From: Monomorium pharaonis
Taxonomy: Eukaryota; Arthropoda; Insecta; Hymenoptera; Formicidae
Assembly: GCF_013373865.1 (NCBI RefSeq)
Contig: NC_050476.1
Location: forward strand, 2,402,501-2,466,500
Reading direction: 5' to 3'
Length of the DNA stretch: 64,000 bases
Part shown: positions 25,696-35,312 of the stretch, one piece after another
How the letters are laid out: every line of letters begins with the position of its first letter
How positions within the stretch are numbered: position 1 is the first letter of the stretch
Notes under the pieces: model-generated
Told to the model about the DNA's origin: nothing
Database searches by the model: none
The model's input: the letters and a program-made list of their open reading frames with translations, nothing else
Translations under genes and position numbers: made by a program

Positions 25696-25908
25696 TAAAA
25701 TATAAATATAATATTTGTAAAATTACACAATTTACAGTAGAAATAGATAAAAACTTTTAAACATTTTTATTTCTAATTGTGCAAATATAATTTTCCGTCT
25801 GATATAAAAGTATATATATGTACAGAAATAGAGATAGAAATTTTAAAAAATGTTATATATTCCACTATAAATTGTGTAATTTTTACACATATTATTTATG
25901 TAATTTTA
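25696..25908. repeat. AT-rich hairpin, possible degraded MITE
   Basis: The left arm core GTAAAATTACACAATTTACAGTAG (25717-25740) pairs with the right arm core CCACTATAAATTGTGTAATTTTTACAC (25862-25888). Weaker pairing extends outward on both sides to about 45 bp per arm. The roughly 120-bp spacer is AT-rich. No target duplication is evident, so it may be a decayed inverted-repeat element or a chance AT-rich palindrome. Confidence 0.4.
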
Positions 25909-28064
25909 TTTTCTCTTTTCAGCGTACAGTATCTATTATTTAACTGAATAAAAGAGATTGTAATCTAGTAAAAGAGATTTCGCCTACGTTTTCTGACAAA
26001 ATAGCTTCGCTATCGTTTACCTTAAATTTTGCTGGAAGTAACACATAGTGCGCACAAACGGCGCCTGTATTTTATCCAAATAGTAATCGTGGGATAAGAC
26101 CAGACATATTTGTCTAATAAACGCGCGATGTCGTCTCCGTACGACCCGCACAACCTACCGTAGGGGGCTGACGTAACGTCTTCTTAAGCGAGAGGGTAGT
26201 GTTTCCCCGAAGTACACTGGGTCGACGAGATCGTCCATCCGGAAAATAACCTCGACCAAAACAACCGTTGTGCTTTTCCAAGTCTTATCCATTTTGGCGC
26301 GTAACGTGCTTCCCGGCCGTGCCTGCCTGCCGGGACCTACAATGTCGTTCCCTTGACTCCGCTCTGTCTGGTCAGCGCACGATCGTACCTTTTCTGCTTC
26401 GAGAACCACTTCCGCATGCGGCCACGTCGCGTTTTATCGCGCCGATAAAACACCGTTTTCCTTTGATGCGGGTCTGCCCCAGATACGATGTTTAACTTAT
26501 GCATACGGACGGGGAGTAAGGATGATCTTGAGATGAGAGAGATCTATCATAATATCTTAAATATTAAAAATAGCACTGGCGGCACTTTATGTACGCTATA
26601 TACTACAGTCTAAACATATGGCAAACCGAGAAATCTCTTTGATTGTTTAAAACTTTGCGCGCAGTGCGCTAAAACAAACAGAACCTCCAAACGTAATCAA
26701 AAATTAAAATTTTTTTAGTTCAATTTCTATTTTATTCAATAATAATCGTGAAAATTTTCTCTTCTATAATTTAGTTTAGTAAAAAAAAACTTAAAGAGAC
26801 GAATTTTTAAAACATTGATAGTGAAACGAGAATTATAGTTAGACATTCAGGGATTAAGCGTCATCGTCGACATAATGTTTCCGTAGCATGTTCTTTCCTC
26901 GAGATTCGTTACCATATGTATTTCGGTGGTCCCTTGTCGATCGCTCTCAGAATGACGATAATATATAATCGCAATATAGAGGCAACGACGATAGACCGTG
27001 ACCTGTCGCCGACGCCCCCGCTAGTCTTTTATTGCACGTTTAAGCCGCGGACCGCCCTATACATCATCTGCCTACCTTTGCGACGGTTCAATCGGAAGCG
27101 ATTAATGGCCTTTTTATTCGGCTCGTAAAATCGTTTTATATTAAAGCTGGCATGGCCGCGAGGACGCGCGATGCACTGCTCTCTCGCTACCGATCGACGA
27201 CTATTCATCCTGCCTCTCTACATCCCTTCGCGCGAGCTCCATTTTCTCCATCTTCCATTTGTCTTCCCGCGACAGAATGAAGCTCGATGGCATAATCCTT
27301 TCCCCCTTCGTGATGGAGAATGATTCCTCTCTCTCCTCCTCCCCCCTCTTACTCTCACCATATTCGCCCTCCCTTTTGTCTGAGAATTTCTTCGGCGCGA
27401 CGACTGTAACTGGAAACGAATTTCGGTCGCGTCATTTGTACATTTTCAGCGAGCAAACAGTGCGTTTTTATCGTACCTTATAAACATTCGGTAGATTCTT
27501 CTAGGAACCGAGTATTTGTGGAATGCGAGGATTGTTGGAATTACGTTATAATGAAGCTTTAAAATATTCTGCCTCTGATTTTCTTGCAAGGGAAGAAGCA
27601 GCTTTTGATGAAAGTCATACTTTCCGAGTACTTAAAAACTTTCAAATTGCATACTATAGTATTTACAGAAAAATATTAAAAGTACAAGTTTTTTTATCTG
27701 TAAATTATTAGAGATCCGTAAATTATTAATTTATAATATACTTTAAGCAAAAAAGGAAGATCAATTTTTTTTTGCTTCGAATTGTTGGAGTCAACAAATC
27801 ATTTCTTTCATTATCTAGATTTATTTCCGTCGTGGAATTGTTCCAGGATGAAATCCCCGATACGATAACCCATCCGATGTCATGCAAATGCACAATGCAA
27901 TTTTGTGTCGTTGTTACCGCACGTTCGCTGTCGTTCCTTGGAACCGACATCGCATTTCCGGTTTGCGTCTCGACACTGGCGGCTTATTACGATCCACCTC
28001 CGAAAACACGTTGCGTGTGCGCGCGATAATACTTACGAATGCAATTTTCTCGGGCAACGGCGTT

Positions 28065-28100
<36 letters not shown>
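28065..28100. repeat. (GTC)12 microsatellite
   Basis: Perfect 36-bp GTC/TCG run. It is the same triplet class as at 16003-16028 and gives valine, arginine or serine runs on the + strand and aspartate runs on the minus strand. Confidence 0.95.
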
Positions 28101-28102
<2 letters not shown>

Positions 28103-28844
28103 TATCGCGCAGTAACGCTCATGCCGGAAGATTGTTTGCGCGGCGAAACGAAGACAAGGCGATACCGTGTTCCACGAGAGAAACCGGCGAGAGACGGAAG
28201 TCTACGTGTGTATGAAACACCCGGCTTGTTTGTTTCTCGCGTATACACAGGTCCGTAAATACATAGTTACCTCGCCGTAACTTGCATTTACAGTTACCTG
28301 CGGGCGCGCATATCCGCGGGTTGCTGCACGGAGCTCTACACACAACCGCACGGGGGAGTCACCCCTGCAGGGGGAATTTTTAAATTTGTTTCCACTCCAT
28401 TAACCTCGCCTCTCGTACCCCTCGTACCGCTCTTCTCTTTGCCACTCGCCCTCGCTGCTCGTTTCCTCCCTGTCTCGTTTCCCTCTGTTTGTACACGAAC
28501 GTCGACTACTGACAGCTAGCAGGGCATAAGACCCAGTCAGTAATATCCATTTGCCGAATCGCGCAGGGGCGACCGGAGTCGTCGCCCTTTTACGATCTTC
28601 CATATGGTTCGAATTTGCGAGAGCTCTTTCCGTCCGCGCCGACTTTCTTTTCTCGCCCCACCCCCTTTCCCTGCCTTTTCTTCTTCCATTCAGAGATTCG
28701 TCCCTATATGCTGTCAAGGCTGAAATTCAACGCGTGTTGTTTGCATTCGAAACTTGTATCATGTAGTTACGAAAAGATACATAATACACATGCCTTTTCA
28801 TAATATGTAAATACAGTTTACGGAAAGGAAGATAAAATATGTAA

Positions 28845-28980
28845 ATGTATTTTGCAAATGAAAATTGCAAAACGCGTATATATATGTATTTTGCGGATGT
28901 AAAATGTAAAATGGGTAATTATCTTTCGTGGATGAAAATGTAAAACAGGTAATTATATTTTGCGCGTAAAATATAAAATT
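28845..28980. repeat. Degenerate tandem array, 35-39-bp unit, about 3.5 copies
   Basis: Units start near 28845, 28884, 28922 and 28957. The shared pattern is ATTTTGC or TTTCGTG, then GATGAAAATGTAAAA, then a variable G-containing word and GTAATTAT. Copies are 70-80 percent alike by eye. It is AT-rich with no coding capacity. Confidence 0.6.
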
Positions 28981-30846
28981 CGAAAACTCGTCTAACTCAC
29001 GGAAAGAACAGTTAATATGTTAGGAGCATGGAAATCGTATGTCGGAAATTGGATTATGGAAATTGGTTTCAACGCGGTATCAACGTGGCATTTGGGAAAT
29101 TTCTCTATCTTTATCCGCCGCATGATTCTTGCGGTGGAAAAAATAGAATAAATTAGTTATATATTAACGTGAAGAGAGAGGGAGAGAGAGATAGATAGAA
29201 ATGTTTTGTTTAATTTAGAAGATTTTAGATTAGGACCTTGATTAATATTTTGTATGCGGTATAGTTATATTATATTTGTCTTATTTCATTTGATCAATTA
29301 TTCCTGACAGTATCTTGATGATTTATAAAAAAAAATATAATTAGTTTTCTCCGAAATGAGTAAAATTATTTTAAAATTTTAATTTGCCGAGTTTAAAACA
29401 AGATATCATTGAGATTTGTGACAGTCTACGTTACAAAGATTCAGTTATAATATATTCTTGGTATTCAATGCCGTTGCCAAGTGTTTTCTTGCCAAGATAC
29501 GTTGTCGCTCGTCGATCTTTAGTAAAAAGTCAATGTGATTGCAATTAGTATAATTGTAGAATTGTAAAATGTACATTGAGAATAATCGCAAGTGTTTGGA
29601 TAATACGTTTGTTCATTTCATTTCAACAATTCTCATGATATGCAACAGCTATTTACTACTTATCTTCTAGCGCTTTCTTAATTAAAAAATAATTTTTTAA
29701 TAAATTCTTGAGACAGAACTTCTCGAATTAAACATACAGGATACTAACGCCAGTTATATTAGTCACATCAAGGATATATAGGTCAAGAGAAATTGTACTT
29801 CAAGTTGTTGATTAATATTACTAATTTACAGACATTATCTCTTCCGGTTAGTACATAGCTGCATCCGATAAAATTATTCCTATCGCGGTGTACCCGCGAA
29901 TTAATGCGAAATTACGTAGCGCGCCACGCTTTACCTCGCCGAGCTTAAACGCGATACCGCGAAATGTTTTACTACCACGCTGTCACGTGTTATGCCAGCT
30001 CGAGAACGATTTCAATGTGAAAACCGCATTACGGTTTAGCTGCCCTCTTCCCAAATGCTGCAATAAATAAAGAAGTTATTGCACTAAACAAGTTCTCGCT
30101 TGATTCCATTTTTGTTTGTAACCTGAAGTAAAGTGCACCGATAAATAAGAATATGAGGAAAAACAAATGGTCATGTTTTTGTAGTAATAAATCTATACGT
30201 ATGTGTCTATATAATAATATATTATTATAATTATAAAATTACAATTTCTTTATTATTGGAAATTTTAACAGATTGAAAAGCATGATTTTATATAGTAACT
30301 ACATTATTAATTAAAAAAAGAAAATCAGACATGAAGTATCTTATCGTGTCATACCTTATAAAATTTGAACATGGACGCAGATTCACGGCGCGTGCTATGT
30401 TACGCGCTACGTTAACCGTGGCGAGATTTCAACGCGAAAGCTTCGTTAAACCTCGAATCTGGCTGATGCCGCAAATGCCGGTCGTTTCGCGCGTTATGTT
30501 CTTGTGCATTTTCACGATCGTCCGACACGATAAGTCACTTTCTGTTTGTCGCATCTGCGGCGATTACGACTGCCACGTGTCTCGAATTCTACGGAACAAT
30601 GTCGCGTATCTGCGAGAGTGTATCAGTCCGATCCGGACTATGTCTTCGATGATGGAAGCGCGCGTCTCGCGCGGTCCGCGAGTTCGTCGTGATATAGGAT
30701 TACGACACTTGGCTCTATTGTTAGTGTAATAATTTTGATGGATTTACGGTCTTCCAGAATTAAGCGTACTGGGGCTTTAAGTTAAAATTACAACGTTGTT
30801 TTGGCAAAGTTGCGTTTAACTCTGAGGAACCGTAACGTACATATAT

Positions 30847-30936
30847 ACAACTTGAGTTGTAAAATTACAATGTTGTAATTCACACGGAATTAACGCAATG
30901 TAACTCCGACATTGTAACAACATTGCAATTTTGATA
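30847..30936. repeat. Cluster of short palindromes built on ACAAxxTTGT
   Basis: ACAACTTGAGTTGT (30847-30860) and ATTACAATGTTGTAAT (30864-30879) are near-perfect palindromes. ACATTGTAACAACATTGCAAT near 30909-30930 carries two further half-overlapping copies. A related TTACAACGTTGTTT lies upstream near 30788. Short dyads of this kind can be factor sites or small hairpins; no function is evident. Confidence 0.45.
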
Positions 30937-32437
30937 GAGTAACAAAGCGATTATTTTGTTGCCTTGTATACAACGTATCGTTAATTAAATAATTTAAGCC
31001 TTGTCGATTGTATATATATATTTACATTATTTTTTTCGCTAAAAGAGAAATACGTCCGTATGGTCGCTACATTTAGTGCCTGTGGCTGCATTAGTGTAAA
31101 CGACGAAGTCCGCATGCAGAGTGAGAGCTTTATAGTAATGAAATCTAGATTCCGGTTATCAGCCGTACGCGTAATTCAACGCGTGCGTGCACACACGCGT
31201 CTGTTATTAACGGAAAAAAAAGAGAAGCTAGAAAATAGCGGATAGAAAGTAGGGGGATGTAACTAGGGAAGTAACATGGCGCGGGTTTCCGATGCATTGC
31301 GCGTTTCGCGCAGGATATACATCTCGTACAATTTTTTTCTTTTTTTTTTTTACCCATTTTCGTGAATGTCGCACGGCATTTGCATTTTGCATTTCGTGTA
31401 CTTTATGATTTTTTCCGCGGTCGTACACCGCCACTGCCAACGCCACGCCACCGAAGCCATGTACATAACTTGCCTATACATATATATCTATATGAGACGT
31501 ATAAATATATATTACACAAACACATAAGGATTGGAAGCGGCGTTTCGTACATTTTGCTGGATTTGAATTTAAATTTTCTAAAATGAAATAGGCGCCCGTG
31601 GTCGCGCGCCCTCTTCCGTCGCCCCGTCACCTTTGAGCCCGGCTCGAGGGCCGATTTTAATTTGTAATCAGCGATTTACATCCCGCGGCAATCCCGTGCT
31701 GCTCGGCTTTCGTCCTCGAGGACCGAGCTCACCTATTTCGGGACAAGCGAGTTTGTATCTAGTATCGCGCTAGAATTGACATTTGGACCGGAAAGAGTCT
31801 GATCTGAAGACGGAGATCGATGGTGAATTGCAAATTTGTTTGATGCCATCGAGTGCCTCGGATTCGTTTAGGATCGTGGGAGAGAACGCGGGTGCAGAAA
31901 GGAGCGCTGAGGAAGGAGCAGAAAACGCGAGGAGTCGACGCGCGAACATTCCGCTATTTCGCCCACGCGTGATGCGACCACGTGTAACGCGTATCACGTT
32001 TCCACGGCCGCATTTGTGCACGACGCGCCTCCGCGCTGCGTCTGTTTACGCTCTATCATCGCGTTCACACGATATGAACGGGCGAGAACAGACGGAGCGT
32101 GTCGTGACAACTGGTGTACACGATCTAAATTAGCAAGTGAAATAATTCGTAACTTGGACTACTTATTGTTTGATTCTAGAGGCGCGAAATGTTTTAGTGA
32201 AGATGTTAATTAAAAAGGTGATCACGCGGAAAAGTATCTCTTGGCTAAAGAGTTAAATTTGACTTTGGGAAGATGAGACGTTAGACTTTAATTTTGTTCA
32301 ATAATTATTTGCATATATACTTTTCATTTATTTTACCTTGGATTAATTAAATGACAGAATAAAATTACGCCGTATTTTCTGTATTTTAATTAATTTTGCT
32401 TCACGAAACTATTAACTCATCGCATCTCTCGGGTGTG

Positions 32438-32455
32438 ATGGCGGACAAGAATGAG
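32438..32455 (+). CDS. Weak candidate first coding exon (MADKNE), phase 0
   Basis: An ATG with G at -3 and G at +4 opens the frame MADKNE. It reaches GAG|GTATGT, an acceptable donor, at 32455/32456. There is no AG dinucleotide between about 32380 and the start, so this cannot be an internal exon with a nearby acceptor, and it would be a first coding exon with its 5' leader upstream. It ends in phase 0, matching the 45-bp phase-0 exon at 35268 about 2.8 kb downstream; the join would read MADKNE followed by FDVTGVKTPLLHIVT. This pairing is the only one I found that keeps the 45-bp exon open. The exon is very short, so the evidence is thin. Confidence 0.28.
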
Positions 32456-34279
32456 GTATGTTTTACCGCTCTCTGTACGCATCGATCTTCGTTAAATGAA
32501 ATGTAAATCACGGCTACGGAATCCCGATGGCGGTGGTGAATTTCTCCGAGATTTTTCGAAAGCGCGAAACGTCTGCAGCCACGACTGCGAGTTCGTCTTC
32601 GTCGCGGGTGACGTTATTAACCCGCAAGTAGCTGCCTCATGATAAATCACGCCGTTGATCGCGTCGCAGAGAAACGCCGTAATATCTCACGAGAAAAAGA
32701 GAAAGAGAGAGAGAGAGAAACAGAGAAAACCGTGTTGCCAAGTCCCTTGGCAAACGGCGCATAGAGCAAGAAACAATGAAATATAACGACGAGATGCAGG
32801 GAGAAGTCGTAACACATGATGTACTAATCATTGCGAATACTCGTACACGTATATACGATACTCGCGAGCGTTTATTTACATTTGTATATGCTGTGAAGGA
32901 AGTAAAGCAGACGGAATTGCAAAACGATGCGTCGTCGCGTAACACTTGCGTAAAGAGGAAATAATTTTCTACCGAGTACTTTGTGCTCGCGCAGTCCAAT
33001 CGATCACGAATTTTAAGTGTGATTCTAAAACGCTGGCGGTCTGCGAATTGGCACCGGCGCGAGATTGTCTCGTAGGCATAGCGGTGACTGTATCCCTCGT
33101 AATAATATACCGTTCGGTGCATAAATCAGTGTCTATTTTTGAACGGCGGCCAAAACTTTATTCGGATTTATTCGACCGTTACATCAACGAGAATTTCCGC
33201 TCGCCGCGGCGCGACCCGCCGTTGGTGCATAATTACTGCTACGCGCGTCGATTGTCGCGTATTCGAGGATAAAAAGGAAATTGGCACGCTGAGAATGTCA
33301 CCAATGACTCAGTAGAGTGCATCTGTTCCATTCGTTGTGATGTTGTCAGGGCTATTTTGAACGTGTGCTAGATAATTCATCTAGAACTAAAAAATATCAA
33401 ATTTAATATATAATTGCTATAAAAGAAACGATCAAAGTAATTGTAAAATATCTTATGTATGAAATTGAATTTTTATTTTTACTTAATTTTGTGTTTGAAA
33501 TATTAAATTACTATAAGGATTTGGAATGTATTTTGGATAAATTTACTTATGATAAATTTACGATGAATTTGCGGATATATAAACTTTATGAAATATTTGA
33601 ATTAAATAATATTCACTTAATTCAGATAATTTACAGTACATACTTTTCACAAGGCGAAAGAAATCTAATAAGGACAATGAAATAAGTGTGTACAGTCCGT
33701 TTGCAGTGACTTTAATTTCACTTTCCTGATTCTTGATTTTCTCTATTAAAATTATCTGCAAAAGATTTTTGATTGTTCAAAATGATAAGCGTATTTACTT
33801 CTTTAATCGAAGTAAAGACGCAAGCAAATAACGCAAGTTCTTTAATAAAACAAGCGTATTTCACGGGGCGATAATACATTCTTTGAAATTAATCCGATAC
33901 GTAACAGATAATAAACAACACATTGTCGCTGTCCTCACGTTAAGTATTTTCGCGGACGGTAAATTGTTTGAAACTCGCGTTAGCGGCGATGGCCACAGTG
34001 GGCGGCGTACGGCGAGCGGTAGTGTAAACAAGGACACCGCGCTGCCATTCGGTCGTTGATACTCGAGCCGTGAGGTAGCCGCGTATGCCGCTGCATCATC
34101 ATTATCTCTCGAAACGTAAGACGTTGCGACAAGTATATCGTCCGCGAGAAATGCGAACGGTAATTCCTCACGAATGGTTAACGTTACTGCCAGTTCGCGT
34201 AGATACATTTCGAACGTGACGCGAGTCCCGCGAACGAGATCGCTGGTACGACCGATATATCGCGACTTTACTCGAGTGC

Positions 34280-35035
34280 CTGACTTCAAGTGGCACTTCA
34301 GTCGATCGACCGGCGCGGGCGGGTGGCGACGATCCGCGCGTTAACTCGCTTTCACTGTCCGTGCGATTTATTTGTCATACGTTATGTATATTTCATAGTG
34401 TGAGGTACAGCGGGTCGTTACGTTCGCTTTGTCTCTGGGTAAGTTTAAGTCGCGTTAGTCCATGGAAAAGAGACTCGAGCCGCCTCTGTGCGACGCGACA
34501 TTAAACTCTCGTTGGAACATAACCCTAAAGCGCCCGTACGAGCGAGTGACTGCTGTTTGCCCGTGCTATTATCGTCCGCGATTTATTCGCGATATGTTAA
34601 GTATTTCATAGTAGCGGGCGACGTACACTTGCGTTTACGCGGTGATCTTGTTTACAGTCGCGCGATGGCGAAGCTCGAGGCCGACGACGGATACAGCAGT
34701 TGTTACTGTTTCTTGAAACGTGATCGCGACGAGGGTATTGAACGAAGTTGAAACGATACTTTTTCGGATTACGAAAGCGAGTGCGAACGCGCGAATCGTC
34801 TGATCCTGTAAATAATTCGAGTACGGTATCGATAGTTCAAGCGAACTGCGTGTGTATAACAGAGGTTAGGTTAGGTTAGGTTGTACGTGTTTTTCTTCGT
34901 TCACAGCGCGACGAGTTTAGCTTGTTACAACGTCACATCGTATCCGTTTTGGGCAATACCCATCGTGTCTGTTGTCATCAGTGCGTGATTCGCGAGTCTT
35001 TTTGCGTTTTCGCAAGTGAGTAGTGAACGAGTGCC
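34280..35035 (+). promoter_or_regulatory. Probable CpG-rich promoter and 5' leader region
   Basis: CpG-rich sequence precedes the start codon at 35036. An arthropod-type initiator, TTCAGTC, lies at 34297-34303. A consensus donor, CTCTGG|GTAAGTTT, at 34438/34439 could end a non-coding first exon; it resembles the donor at 35119 (GGG|GTAAGTTT). A short TTAGG run lies at 34864-34882. No TATA box is visible. The region probably contains one or more transcription starts for a + strand gene. Exact starts cannot be set from sequence alone. Confidence 0.4.
34864..34882 (+). repeat. Short interstitial telomere-type repeat (TTAGG)
   Basis: GGTTAGGTTAGGTTAGGTT, that is three full TTAGG units plus edges. 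TTAGG is the telomeric repeat of most insects including ants. Short internal runs are common near insect promoters and do not indicate a chromosome end. Confidence 0.85.
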
Positions 35036-35118
35036 ATGAAGGGACAACAGGAAACCGTGAAACCCGAGAGGAAGCGGAGGTTCTGGGAAGCATCGGGCGA
35101 CAGCGGAGCAACCATGGG
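35036..35118 (+). CDS. Candidate first coding exon or upstream ORF, gene unknown
   Basis: The start ATG at 35036 has G at -3 and is the first Met after an in-frame TGA at 35024-35026. The frame reads MKGQQETVKPERKRRFWEAS and continues through GDSGATM to a split glycine codon at the donor ATGGG|GTAAGT (35118/35119), phase 2. The peptide has a basic cluster (ERKRR) and is polar. A 149-bp intron of normal insect size ends at TTTACAG, 35267. However, splicing to that 45-bp exon gives GG|T TCG ACG TGA, a stop after 30 codons. So either this is a short upstream ORF in a leader, or this exon splices to a different phase-2-compatible exon outside the window. A second in-frame ATG lies at 35114. Confidence 0.42.
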
Positions 35119-35267
35119 GTAAGTTTATTATTTATTGTTTTATCTTTCGTTACGTTTACGTAGAATTAATTGTCGATAATCACGTCACGTGCGCAACAAT
35201 TTTTTTTAAATATTAATTATTGAGAACTGCTGCGTGTATATAATTTTGGTATATTTTTACTTTACAG
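35119..35267 (+). other. Probable 149-bp intron
   Basis: It begins GTAAGTTTATTATTTATTG and ends TATATTTTTACTTTACAG. The length, AT/pyrimidine richness and both consensus ends are typical of small insect introns. Confidence 0.5.
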
Positions 35268-35312
35268 TTCGACGTGACTGGCGTTAAAACTCCGCTGCTG
35301 CACATCGTAACT
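35268..35312 (+). CDS. Candidate 45-bp exon, 15 codons, phase 0 at both ends
   Basis: The acceptor TATTTTTACTTTACAG is followed by one open frame reading FDVTGVKTPLLHIVT, then the donor ACT|GTGAGT. The other two frames contain TGA (third codon) or TAA (sixth codon). The length divides by three and both ends are phase 0, as in the 63-bp exon at 17084. The frame is not compatible with the ATG exon 149 bp upstream (phase 2). It is compatible with the MADKNE start at 32438 or directly with the 63-bp cassette. Alternatively it is a non-coding leader exon. I do not recognise the peptide. Confidence 0.45.

Larger units (their letters stand above)
17147..32437. other. Mostly non-coding stretch, probable long intron(s)
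   Basis: Apart from the weak first-exon candidate at 18566, I see no pair of splice signals enclosing a convincing exon. CpG-rich blocks at 18550-19080, 20640-20940, 22740-23430, 23900-24200, 25060-25540, 26980-27320, 28120-28700 and 31600-32120 produce short overlapping frames on both strands. AT-rich blocks lie between them. Repeats present are poly-G, CT, GTC, a degenerate 35-39-bp array, an AT-rich hairpin at 25.7-25.9 kb and palindromes at 30.8-30.9 kb, each listed on its own. Confidence 0.5.

Noticed and set aside
31734..31786. Minus-strand interval between TCCGTCTTCAG and AG|GTGAGC
   Set aside because: All three frames contain a stop before the donor, so it is not coding. It could only be a non-coding exon and nothing else supports that.
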